A DNA stretch of 64,000 nucleotides, from assembly GCA_049323895.1 (NCBI GenBank), contig JBMOKT010000021.1, positions 186,001-250,000 of the forward strand. Reading direction: 5' to 3'. The notes beneath the pieces were generated by a model. That model saw only the letters and a program-made list of their open reading frames with translations. It did no database searches and had not been told where the DNA came from. Of the stretch, positions 50,897 to 59,351 are shown one piece after another. The position numbers and the translations under genes are program-made. Every line of letters starts with the position of its first letter. Positions within the stretch are counted from its first letter, which is position 1. This stretch comes from JBMOKT01 sp049323895. GTDB taxonomy: Bacteria; Bacillota; Peptococcia; Peptococcales; BICA1-8.

Positions 50897-52668
50897 CTTT
50901 GGATTCCTATATAAATAACTTGCCTTGGGACAACATGGAAATCTCTCTTACACCCCTTGCTCAACAGATACTTGAAGAAAGATATTTACTAAAGAATAGT
51001 AAAAGGGAAATCATTGAAACACCCCTTGAAATGTATATCCGTACTGCAAAATTTATGGCTGAATGTGAAAAAACTGATGAAGAAAAAACCTATTGGTTTA
51101 ATAAATTTATTAATGGCTTGACCACCCAAAAGTGGTGTGTTTCCAGCCCAGGTTTAATGAATGCCGGCACTGTGCTACCCCAGCTTAGTGCCTGTTTTAT
51201 TCTGGAGATTGAAGATAATTTAGAAAATATTTTTAATACCCTTAAACAGGCTGCCCTAATCTATAAATCCGGGGGCGGTGTGGGCTTTTATTTTGGCCGC
51301 CTCAGGGAGCAGCAAGCTATTATTAATACTACTAAAGGAATTTCCAGCGGCATCCCCTCCTGGTTAAACCTTTATGATACAGCTGTAAACTGTGTAGCCC
51401 AGGGTGGCAAGCGCCGGGGTGCAGCCTTAGGCCTTCTCCCCATAAACCATCCCGATATAGAATACTGGCTGGAGGCAAAATCCCTGGAAGGTAAACTAAG
51501 GAATTTTAACTTGTCAGTTTCAGTTTCCCAGGAATTTATGGAGGCGCTATTAAAAGACCAAGAAGTCCCATTAATAAGTCCTCGGGGATATACCGTTAAA
51601 ACCGTGCCGGCCCGGAGTCTTTGGGAAAAGCTGTGCTATCAAGCATGGCTTAAGGCAGAGCCTGGTGTTTTCTTTGAGGATAGGATAAACAAGGACAACG
51701 CTAATCCCCATTTGGGCAGAATAAACTGCAGCAATCCCTGTGCTGAATTTGTCAATATCAATTACTCTTCATGCAATCTGGCCTCCATCAACCTTGAAAA
51801 ACACCTAATATGCAAGGGCAATAATATAGCTTTCAATTGGCCGCTTTTTGAAGAAACTATTATTACGGTACAACGGTTTTTAGACAATATGATTGATGTC
51901 AACCAGCTTCCTCTTCCTGAATTAACCGAGACAGCCCAAAAGATTCGACCTCAGGGCTTGGGTTTCATGGGTTTAGCCCGAACCTTGAAATCATTAGGAA
52001 TAGGATACCATACCCCTCGAGCAAGGCAATGGGTATCCCAAATGACTAGTTTTTTACGGAATACTGCAGAAAAGGCTTCCCATAACTTAGCTAAGGAAAG
52101 AGGGGTATATCCTGCCTGGGAGGGCTCCAACTGGCATGCCCAGGGGAAACCTATGCGCAACAGCTGTTTACTGGCTATTGCTCCCACTGGTACTATTGCT
52201 ACTCTGTGTAATACCTCCTGGGGGCTGGAGCCTGATTTTGCCCCTATTTATTATAGAGAGATTTTGAATGGACAAAGCTTTTATGAGATTGATCCAATTT
52301 TACTGCAGGCTATGCAAAAGCTAAATATAGATACCCCTAAGCTGCGGGAGAGAATCCTAGCAGAGGGCTCTATTCAAAACCTGGATGAATTCCCTCGGGA
52401 GTATAAAGAAATATTTGTCTACGCTAAGGATATACATTCCCTTGACCATATAAAAATGCAGGCAGTTATTCAAGAACATGTGGATGGTGCCTGCAGTAAA
52501 ACTATCAACCTGCCGTACCAGGCGACAGTTAAGGATGTAGATGAGGCTTTCAGAGCTGCCTACCGATTTGGTCTAAAAGGCTGTACAGTTTACCGTGACC
52601 AAAGCCGGGAAAAACAGGTTTTACACAATTGTAAAATAGATAACAGCTGTCCGGAGTGTCAGATATAA
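50893..52668 (+). CDS. nrdJ: Class II (adenosylcobalamin-dependent) ribonucleotide reductase
   Basis: 591 residues; makes deoxyribonucleotides without oxygen. Landmarks: WCVSSPGLMNAGTVLPQLSA with CFILEIEDNLENIFNTLKQA, YKSGGGVGFYFGRLREQQAI, GISSGIPSWLNLYDTAVNCV, AQGGKRRGAALGLLPINHPD, active-site INCSNPCAEFVNINYSSCNL, RPQGLGFMGLARTLKSLGIG, LAIAPTGTIATLCNTSWGLE and a C-terminal CKIDNSCPECQI redox tail. The short form without an N-terminal ATP cone. Overlaps the upstream PilZN-MinD gene by four bases. B12 dependence follows from the family. Confidence 0.93.
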   Translation: MTLDSYINNLPWDNMEISLTPLAQQILEERYLLKNSKREIIETPLEMYIRTAKFMAECEKTDEEKTYWFNKFINGLTTQKWCVSSPGLMNAGTVLPQLSACFILEIEDNLENIFNTLKQAALIYKSGGGVGFYFGRLREQQAIINTTKGISSGIPSWLNLYDTAVNCVAQGGKRRGAALGLLPINHPDIEYWLEAKSLEGKLRNFNLSVSVSQEFMEALLKDQEVPLISPRGYTVKTVPARSLWEKLCYQAWLKAEPGVFFEDRINKDNANPHLGRINCSNPCAEFVNINYSSCNLASINLEKHLICKGNNIAFNWPLFEETIITVQRFLDNMIDVNQLPLPELTETAQKIRPQGLGFMGLARTLKSLGIGYHTPRARQWVSQMTSFLRNTAEKASHNLAKERGVYPAWEGSNWHAQGKPMRNSCLLAIAPTGTIATLCNTSWGLEPDFAPIYYREILNGQSFYEIDPILLQAMQKLNIDTPKLRERILAEGSIQNLDEFPREYKEIFVYAKDIHSLDHIKMQAVIQEHVDGACSKTINLPYQATVKDVDEAFRAAYRFGLKGCTVYRDQSREKQVLHNCKIDNSCPECQI

Positions 52669-52677
52669 CTCCGACGG

Positions 52678-52709
52678 AGTTAGTGGCTAGTTGTTAGTGG
52701 CTAGTGGAT
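52678..52709. repeat. Heptamer repeats just before the tRNA fragment
   Basis: TTAGTGG, CTAGTTG, TTAGTGG, CTAGTGG, ATAGT. Same family as 30446-30524. Confidence 0.75.
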
Positions 52710-52745
52710 AGTAGGTCGGGTGTTCAAGTCACCTTGCCAGCTCCA
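52710..52745 (+). tRNA. 3' fragment of a tRNA gene (tRNA-Thr-like), probable attachment-site remnant
   Basis: AGTAGGTC, then the T arm GGGTG-TTCAAGT-CACCT, then TGCCAGC as 3' acceptor strand, T discriminator and CCA. Only the last 36 bases of a tRNA are present; anticodon arm, D arm and 5' acceptor are missing and replaced by heptamer repeats. The acceptor and T-arm sequence resemble tRNA-Thr of Clostridia. This is what integration into a tRNA 3' end leaves at one border of an element. Confidence 0.78.
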
Positions 52746-52753
52746 TTTAAGAG

Positions 52754-52790
52754 AAAATCCTTAGAATCGCAGTAGTTCTAAGGATTTTTT
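52754..52790 (+). terminator. Terminator after the tRNA fragment
   Basis: AATCCTTAGAA and TTCTAAGGATT arms (52756-52766 and 52776-52786) followed by T run; normal position for a tRNA-gene terminator. Confidence 0.85.
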
Positions 52791-52810
52791 ATACTTTACC
52801 CACCGGAAAT

Positions 52811-53095
52811 TCAGTCTTTCATTGATAATGCAAAATCTATTGAACTCAATGATGATTCAACATTTGACAGACTTGAATGTATGTCAGTCAGATCATATCC
52901 AGTTGAACCCTTGATGCTCTCAACTGACGAATGTATATCTGAGAGATCATATCCGGCTGAGCCTTTAATACCTTCAATTGCCTCAGTTATATCGGATAGG
53001 CTATTTGATCCACCTCCAGTCAATACGTCCATTTTAGAATTCAATTCAATTAACTGATCTCGAATTTCCATCATTACACTAATTAGTTCTTCCAC
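52811..53095 (-). CDS. Small repeat protein in the helicase-nuclease cluster
   Basis: 94 residues, no family recognised. N-terminal helix EELISVMMEIRDQLIELNSK (coiled-coil-like heptads), then a nearly duplicated 19-residue unit: IEGIKGSAGYDLSDIHSSV followed by ESIKGSTGYDLTDIHSSLS, and a helical end NVESSLSSIDFALSMKD. Acidic and soluble. It follows the giant helicase gene by 32 bases on the same strand with AGGAG before its ATG, so it is probably cotranscribed and may be a partner or oligomerisation/inhibitor subunit. Function inferred from position only. Confidence 0.75.
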   Translation of the reverse strand: MEELISVMMEIRDQLIELNSKMDVLTGGGSNSLSDITEAIEGIKGSAGYDLSDIHSSVESIKGSTGYDLTDIHSSLSNVESSLSSIDFALSMKD

Positions 53096-53127
53096 ACTTG
53101 CACGCTCCTTTCATCTAATTTTGGGTT

Positions 53128-56100
53128 TTAAACTGCCACGACTTTTCCGTCAGTTTCTTTCACTCGTCCGCTTTTTAATAAATATTCATATGCCTTTTGC
53201 AGGTTAACCTGGATTCTATCACCGGAACGTGCAAAGCCATATTCTCTTGCGGTGGATTGCAACAAGCTATCTTTAAGAATACCATAGCTATTTGAAACAA
53301 TAACCAACATAGCTTCAGCAAGCTCGTCGGTGCTTATATAATTTATGGGTCTGGTATTGCCTGTGGCTTTTGGTATAACTTTTGTGTAGTCGGAAGGATA
53401 AAAGAAGTCACCATTACGTACGACACCTTTTAAAGATTTTAGAGCATAATCAACTTCTCCACGAACCTTTACAGTCGCTTTTTCGTTACCAAGGAGTGGA
53501 GCCAGATTTTTGCACAGTAATTCGTAATGAATAGGATATTCATTATTAACCACCGCCTTGATACAATCGCCCATGCTTAGGTAACCAGAAGCATTGCGTG
53601 GCAAAGAGCTGAAATTTGTGAACGCCTGTTTTTCAAATCCATAGGGATTAACTATATTATCCGAACTGGCACCACTTTCTTTTTCATTTATACTTAAAAA
53701 TTCGCTTTCCGCCTGTGACAACGGCATTTGAGAATCTGGCTCGCTTTCTTCGGCATAATTATTAATTGCACTTTCTACGGCATCAATGAGTTTATGCCCT
53801 TCAGTCACAGGGTCTTTGATCCAGTCGGTAGACCAAATACGATGGATTTTCCAGCCCATATCTTCAAGTACCGCCTGACGCAGACGATCTCGTTCTCGTG
53901 CCGTTCTCGCAGAGTGATAAGCAGCACCATCACATTCAATCCCTATAACATATTGTCCGCTGATGGTCGGATGCTTAACAGCCATATCTATGCGATAACC
54001 AGAACATCCAACCTGTGTCGCAAGCTTGTAGCCTTTTCGATCCAAAAAGTTGTAGACAGCAGCCTCAAAAGGGGAATCATGTTCGATAACATCGCTTTCT
54101 GTTATTTCTCTTAATAACACTGACGACCCATTCATGGCAAAGTCGATGTAAGAACGGAGCAGTTTCGGCCCTTCTCTCGTGATGCGTTCAACTTCAATAT
54201 CAGTCGGCAGAATGGAACCAACTAATTTTACATTATGCTTTGCTCTTGTAATAGCAACATTAAGGCGTCGCTCTCCGCCGTCTTTAGTAAGCGGACCAAA
54301 ATTCATTGCAAACTTTCCTGTTGCATCTTTGGCGTAGCCTATGCTGAATATAATGGTATCGCGTTCATCCCCTTGGACATTCTCTAAATTTTTTACGAAG
54401 AATGCCTCATCATTGTCCTCATTGAAAAATGATTCATACTGCTGATTTTCTTTTCGCATCTGACGTATGACTGTATCTATAGCCTGTTGTTGAACTTCCC
54501 CGAAAGCTATAACACCAAGAGAACGATTAGGAAATCTTCTGAAATGATCAAATACAAGTTCTCCGATGCGTTTGGCTTCAATCATATTTCCTTTTTTACC
54601 ACCACGGTCATAATAGCCGTCCGGCACATAAATGTATTCAACACCATTATGCGGCACTTTATCAACGTTAGCAGGGAAAGTGATTAGGTTATTTTTATAA
54701 ATCTTGGTATTCGAGAAAGCGATAAGATGTTCATGTCTGCTACGATAATGCCAAAGCAGGGTACGCTCGGGAAGCAGGCCAGCTTCATCTAAAATTGATT
54801 CATAAGCATTTGTGTCGTCGTATTCATCATCATCAACATCTGTATCAAAATCGGCATCGGAGGCAGATGACATAAAGAAATTGGTTGGCGGCAATTGCTT
54901 ACTATCTCCTGCAATTACAACCTGTTTACCTCTTGAAATCGCTCCAATAGCATTTTCGGTGCATACTTGTGAAGCCTCATCAAAGATAATGATATCGAAA
55001 TCATAACTTTCCGCTTCTAAAAACAGGCTCACGGATAAAGGGGACATCATTAAGCATGGCTTAAGAGTAAGGAGCAGATTGGGGATAGCCCTGAATAATT
55101 TGCGAATAGGCATAATTCTTCGCTGTTTTCCAAGCTCTCTTTTCAGAATGCTTAATTCATCAACACCTGAAGTGAATCGTTCAAAAGCTGGAAGAGAATC
55201 AATTAATTTTTTCTTGATCCGTGCTTTTGCTATCTCAAATTGAAGCTTGTCAAGACGAGAAAATTCAGCAATTGTATTTTCCTGTACTCTTCGGCGAAAA
55301 TTGAGAACGGCTGGATACTGAGGTAGAATTGCGTCAAGCCATAAACGATAAAACCGTTTCTTAAACATCGGAATAATAAGAGCGGCATCAATATGAAGTT
55401 CTTCAATCTTGGTTATATAATCAGCAAGTCCCTCATTCTGGCAATTAGTACGAGCATTTCTGAAATCAATCCATTCCTCAAGCAAAGAGAGCCCATTCAT
55501 ACACTTGGTAACTCTATCGTAGAGAGCAAGCATACCTAAACCCTTAATATCATCCTTGTTTTCAAATATATCAAGGAACCAAGAGAACTCTGTATTCATA
55601 TCAGCTATGGCGTTGGTTAAATCGGCCAAGTATTTTGCAGACAAATTTATTTTGGATTCATTGGTGCATATGTTTCTGATAAAATCTGTGTTAACTCTAT
55701 AATTTTCGCAAATCTTCCTAAAATCATTTGCCCAATTTAAGGAGCTAAGAACATTTGACCAATCGGTATCCATGCCCTTGTAAAGGAAGTCATAATGCCT
55801 CTGTAAATCAGCATCACACTCTTCTAAAGTATTGGCCAAGGCGGCAAGAAGAGATAATTTGTCTTTACTTTGCAATATGAGATTAAAAGCTTTAATCAGC
55901 TTTGACAGCAGTGTTAAATCCGTGTTTTCACCGGAATAGTGTTCGCCAAAGGTTTGTGCTAATATTTGATTGTTTTCTGAAAGCCATATAGAGACCTCAT
56001 CCAGCTCTCGGAGAGAGGTCAATGTTTCAATAATTTCAGCATCACGGACTTTATTGACAATCTGTTTATATAAACCTTTAATAGTTTTTTTATCAGTCCT

Positions 56101-58152
56101 GTATTGACCTTTGAAGATTTTGAAAAACGATGTGTAATCCGTTTTGAACCTTGAAAGCATTGCACGGAAATCTAAATCTAAAATTTCTCGGTCAAAGGTT
56201 GATAGTAACTTATTTCGTAGCCCAAGAATGTTTTCTATATTCTGTTTCGCTGTATCAAAGAGTGCCTGTGCTTTTTGAAAATCTCCACTGTTCCAAACTG
56301 AATAGCAGTAAGTGTTTAAAATCGCAGCATCCAACTTCTCAATCTCAGAATTAATCCGAGATAATGATAATAATTCATTTGGCTCAGAAAGTGGAATGCT
56401 CGAATCATAAGCGGAGAGTTCATTATAAATATTCGACAATTCATTTTGAACATTTTTATAACTGATTTTAAGCACGGAAAATTTATCCACTTCATTCCAT
56501 AATGGCGCAATATCTTCGCCAACAAGCCAATTGAAAGGTACTTTGGGCGAAAGTTTGGCTATATCTAAAATACTGACAATTTCAGAAAGCCCTGTAAAAG
56601 ATGGCTTATAATCTAATTCCAAGTCAGTAAAAATGCGATTATAAATAGCAGCGGCAGCTTTAATTTTAGGTAGCAATTTTGATGAATACGCACCTATATC
56701 GTGGCTGAGTTCATTAGTAACTGCCGGTACATGAGCGTTATTCCATGGGTTGGTTTTATAATCATCACTCATTTTTCCAATAGTGGTGGTAAATTGAGTA
56801 AGTAAATTAATGTAACGATTAAATTTTTGAGGCGTTTTATCTGCGGCATTTTCAAGGCTGAAAATGATATTTTCATAGCTTTCAAGATTAGCTAATTCGC
56901 CATTTACCTGATAAATTGTCTTCCCAAGTGGTTCGACGACGGTAAAGATTTGTCGTGCATATTCATTAAGCTTTTGTTTATCTTCTTGCAGCAAGTCAAG
57001 TTTTTGATAAGCCTCGTCATTCAGATTTGCCCTTTGCCGAGAAAGATTTAAAACGGAAGCAAGTTGTTCCAAAACATCCTTCTTGTTTGCTTTGTAGCTG
57101 TGAAGAGTTAAGCAAAATTCATTTAGACCTACAGAAGTAAGACGTTTACGAACCACCTCAAGGGCAGCCATCTTTTCTGAAACAAATAAAACTTTCTTGC
57201 CGGAAGCCAAGCATTCCGCGATAATATTTGTTATGGTTTGACTTTTTCCTGTACCAGGAGGCCCCTGCAGTACGAAACTAACCCCTTTTTTAGCAAGAAG
57301 AACAGCATCCTGTTGGCTTGAATCAGCATCAACAACTTGAAATATGTCAGAAGGTAGTGTCTGCGTATCATGGTCAAAATCGTTTACATCTTCGTATGTA
57401 GAGCCGATGGCCGTAGTGTCACCAGTTAGAGCCCGTACGATAGGATGCCCCTTAATCTTGTCCTTATGGATTTCCAAATCCCGATACATATTTATTTTTA
57501 AGAACGAAAGCAAGGAAAGTCCTGTCTCATGAACGACTTCCCATCTATTAGTTTTTATTAACAAATTAACTTTTGAAAAATAATCTGACAGGTTTTCTTC
57601 CGCATCAAATTCAGGAAGATCAATACCAAAGTCATTTGACATCTTAAAGGCAAGCGTAGGATTGAGAGTAATTTCATCCTCATGAAGGCTTAGTTCATAC
57701 GGCGATGTAATTGATTCCAATGTCAGCGTAACGGGAACGAGGATAATAGGCGATAAAAAATATTGTTCAGAGTTAATATCTTCGCTCCATTTAAGAAAAC
57801 CAAATGACAGATAAAGGATATTAACACCCTGCTCTTCCATTGCAGTTTTAGCCTTTTCTCGAAGATTGCGGAGTGTTTTTTGCTGATCTTTTATTGCCTG
57901 ATTTGTCATAATATTTCTTTCTAAGCTGTTCTCTTGCTCATCGCTTAGAAGGGAAATTTGGTCTTCGTCATAATAGGGGAATTCAATAGGATTTTCATTT
58001 ACAACAAAGCTATCCCATAGTTTAAAAATAGATGGCTTTTGTATTCTCAAATTAGAACGTTTTGAATCACGGTAATTAAGCAAACGATTTCTTTTGCCTA
58101 GGTCAAGCAGTTTGTTTTTCCATGCTTCGAGTTTCTGATCGATATTCGGCAT
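53128..58152 (-). CDS. Giant DUF4011-SF1 helicase-Vsr-like nuclease-DUF3320 protein (candidate defence effector)
   Basis: About 1674 residues from the ATG at 58152 (MPNIDQKLEAWKNKLLDLGK), with GAGGAGG about nine bases upstream; a TTG start six codons earlier is less likely. Numbering below includes those six codons. DUF4011 about 14-200 (LDLGKRNRLLNYRDSKRSNL). Walker A GPPGTGKS at 303-310, a long coiled insert 350-1000, Walker B FDIIIFDEASQV near 1060, GDSKQLPPT, LWHYRSRHEHLIAFSN and LNVAITRAKHNVKLVG: a split SF1 helicase of the AAA_11/AAA_12 type. Nuclease near 1360-1440: FEAAVYNFLDRKGYKLATQV, YRIDMAV, IGIECDGAAYHSARTARERD, WKIHRIWS (Vsr/MTES_1575-like PD-(D/E)XK). The C-terminus (1510-1620) matches DUF3320. 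Proteins with this architecture appear in phage-defence catalogues; activity here is inferred. Confidence 0.88.
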   Translation of the reverse strand: MPNIDQKLEAWKNKLLDLGKRNRLLNYRDSKRSNLRIQKPSIFKLWDSFVVNENPIEFPYYDEDQISLLSDEQENSLERNIMTNQAIKDQQKTLRNLREKAKTAMEEQGVNILYLSFGFLKWSEDINSEQYFLSPIILVPVTLTLESITSPYELSLHEDEITLNPTLAFKMSNDFGIDLPEFDAEENLSDYFSKVNLLIKTNRWEVVHETGLSLLSFLKINMYRDLEIHKDKIKGHPIVRALTGDTTAIGSTYEDVNDFDHDTQTLPSDIFQVVDADSSQQDAVLLAKKGVSFVLQGPPGTGKSQTITNIIAECLASGKKVLFVSEKMAALEVVRKRLTSVGLNEFCLTLHSYKANKKDVLEQLASVLNLSRQRANLNDEAYQKLDLLQEDKQKLNEYARQIFTVVEPLGKTIYQVNGELANLESYENIIFSLENAADKTPQKFNRYINLLTQFTTTIGKMSDDYKTNPWNNAHVPAVTNELSHDIGAYSSKLLPKIKAAAAIYNRIFTDLELDYKPSFTGLSEIVSILDIAKLSPKVPFNWLVGEDIAPLWNEVDKFSVLKISYKNVQNELSNIYNELSAYDSSIPLSEPNELLSLSRINSEIEKLDAAILNTYCYSVWNSGDFQKAQALFDTAKQNIENILGLRNKLLSTFDREILDLDFRAMLSRFKTDYTSFFKIFKGQYRTDKKTIKGLYKQIVNKVRDAEIIETLTSLRELDEVSIWLSENNQILAQTFGEHYSGENTDLTLLSKLIKAFNLILQSKDKLSLLAALANTLEECDADLQRHYDFLYKGMDTDWSNVLSSLNWANDFRKICENYRVNTDFIRNICTNESKINLSAKYLADLTNAIADMNTEFSWFLDIFENKDDIKGLGMLALYDRVTKCMNGLSLLEEWIDFRNARTNCQNEGLADYITKIEELHIDAALIIPMFKKRFYRLWLDAILPQYPAVLNFRRRVQENTIAEFSRLDKLQFEIAKARIKKKLIDSLPAFERFTSGVDELSILKRELGKQRRIMPIRKLFRAIPNLLLTLKPCLMMSPLSVSLFLEAESYDFDIIIFDEASQVCTENAIGAISRGKQVVIAGDSKQLPPTNFFMSSASDADFDTDVDDDEYDDTNAYESILDEAGLLPERTLLWHYRSRHEHLIAFSNTKIYKNNLITFPANVDKVPHNGVEYIYVPDGYYDRGGKKGNMIEAKRIGELVFDHFRRFPNRSLGVIAFGEVQQQAIDTVIRQMRKENQQYESFFNEDNDEAFFVKNLENVQGDERDTIIFSIGYAKDATGKFAMNFGPLTKDGGERRLNVAITRAKHNVKLVGSILPTDIEVERITREGPKLLRSYIDFAMNGSSVLLREITESDVIEHDSPFEAAVYNFLDRKGYKLATQVGCSGYRIDMAVKHPTISGQYVIGIECDGAAYHSARTARERDRLRQAVLEDMGWKIHRIWSTDWIKDPVTEGHKLIDAVESAINNYAEESEPDSQMPLSQAESEFLSINEKESGASSDNIVNPYGFEKQAFTNFSSLPRNASGYLSMGDCIKAVVNNEYPIHYELLCKNLAPLLGNEKATVKVRGEVDYALKSLKGVVRNGDFFYPSDYTKVIPKATGNTRPINYISTDELAEAMLVIVSNSYGILKDSLLQSTAREYGFARSGDRIQVNLQKAYEYLLKSGRVKETDGKVVAV

Positions 58153-58153
58153 A

Positions 58154-58363
58154 TTAGGTATCCTCCTCAACTAATTCGACGATATCCCCGATGTCAACAT
58201 TTAGAGCGGTACAAACTTTTACAAGCGCATCCATACTCACATATTCGTCTTTTCCTAATTTAGCAAGTGTTGATGTGCTGATATTTGCTTTTTCAAGTAA
58301 ATCGATTTTTTTCATACCTTTATCGATAAGCAGTTTCCATAGTTTTTTATAAGATATTTTCAT
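58154..58363 (-). CDS. Small XRE-type regulator of the helicase-nuclease cluster
   Basis: 69 residues, one HTH: MKISYKKLWKLLIDKGMKKI, DLLEKANISTSTLAKLGKDE, YVSMDALVKVCTALNVDIGD. Its TAA is one base away from the ATG of the helicase gene, so the two are coupled. Such Cro-like proteins often keep defence genes repressed. Ribosome site AGAGGTG upstream; promoter in the A/T-rich DNA at 58380-58450. Confidence 0.9.
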   Translation of the reverse strand: MKISYKKLWKLLIDKGMKKIDLLEKANISTSTLAKLGKDEYVSMDALVKVCTALNVDIGDIVELVEEDT

Positions 58364-58548
58364 TTCGGCACCTCTCAGGCTACAGTATTAAAATGCATTA
58401 TATTACATTATATTACTTTTTCGATAAAACACAATATAAAATCTACCAATCTGTAAATTACATCATCAAAACTACAATTTATTTGCAGACTTGTGAAAGT
58501 AGGTAGAGTATTGTCTGTTGCTGAAGGGAGGTAGTTAAAATAAAGAAA

Positions 58549-59148
58549 ATGACTGCCGGAATAGCTGTTATCGCCTGTGTCGCATTATGTGCCACTGTGT
58601 GGCCACGAAGCGCCGAGGTCGGGGATTTACCCACCGAGCCGGTAAAAACTGCCGTAACCACCGAAATTGAGGCTCGGTCAGAGGGAATTCCGCAAATTCT
58701 TTTCTCTACAGAGTCTCCTGCGCCTAATACTGAGGGTGCCGTAGAGAGTGAGCAGGAGAACCTTGTGGTAACATCAGAAGAAAAAACAGAAACAGCACCG
58801 CCGATAGCCCTGACATCTCACGCTGTATCAAAATCCGTACCAGCCTCCACCGAACCAAAACCAGGTGATAGAACAGTCAGCGACGGCAAGCCTTATTTCT
58901 GGATACCAGGCTTCGGATGGATTGAATACAGCGGTAAGCAAAGTGTCGAAGTCATCGCCAAGGATATGTTCGAGAACGGTCATAAAATCGGCTCTATGGG
59001 AGGCAGCGAAGTACCACCGAGAGAATCAACCCCTCCAGCATTAAAGCAACTGAAATCAACCGATGGAGAAATTTATATAATGTTCGTTGAAGTGCCTGAG
59101 AAGAACAGTACCCCGCCGCCATATAAACCCGAAGCAGTGTCCCCGTAA
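58549..59148 (+). CDS. DUF6550-like exported protein of mobile elements
   Basis: 199 residues from the ATG at 58549. Hydrophobic N-terminus (MTAGIAVIACVALCATVW) then a long low-complexity Thr/Glu/Pro region and a C-terminal domain with DGKPYFWIPGFGWIEYSGKQ, SVEVIAKDMFENGHKIGSMG, typical of small proteins carried by clostridial integrative elements. GGGAGG stands about 25 bases before this ATG; the expected start three codons earlier reads ATA-AAG-AAA, where ATG-AAG-AAA would give the usual MKKMTAG start, so the original start codon may be lost. Function unknown. Confidence 0.72.
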   Translation: MTAGIAVIACVALCATVWPRSAEVGDLPTEPVKTAVTTEIEARSEGIPQILFSTESPAPNTEGAVESEQENLVVTSEEKTETAPPIALTSHAVSKSVPASTEPKPGDRTVSDGKPYFWIPGFGWIEYSGKQSVEVIAKDMFENGHKIGSMGGSEVPPRESTPPALKQLKSTDGEIYIMFVEVPEKNSTPPPYKPEAVSP

Positions 59149-59163
59149 ACCTACTTTTCAATA

Positions 59164-59197
59164 TAAGATCTGCAATACACAGCAGGTCTTTTTTATT
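59164..59197 (+). terminator. Terminator of the DUF6550-like gene
   Basis: AAGATCTGC (59165-59173) - loop - GCAGGTCTT (59182-59190) with TTTTTATT following. Confidence 0.85.
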
Positions 59198-59219
59198 GAC
59201 TGATTATAAGAACAAAAAA

Positions 59220-59351
59220 ATTCCGTGCAGATATCTCTCCCAACGTGAAAGTAAGTAGGAGGTAAAAATTTTGGTCCAACGGGTCCTCTCAAAGTGTAAA
59301 TAATTAGAGGAAAAATTTACTCCGTGCAGCCCCCTGATTTTTTCCCTAAAG
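59220..59351. repeat. Tandem 47-52 bp repeat array, left part
   Basis: Degenerate units of the form AATTAGAGGAAAAATTT-...-CCGT...CCCCCTGATTTTTTCC-CTAAAG at 59254-59301 and 59302-59351, plus a partial unit before them. The array is interrupted by the IS at 59352 and resumes at 61226. Confidence 0.7.
59346..59351. repeat. Target-site duplication CTAAAG (left)
   Basis: CTAAAG here and at 61226-61231 directly abut the two IS ends. Confidence 0.8.
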
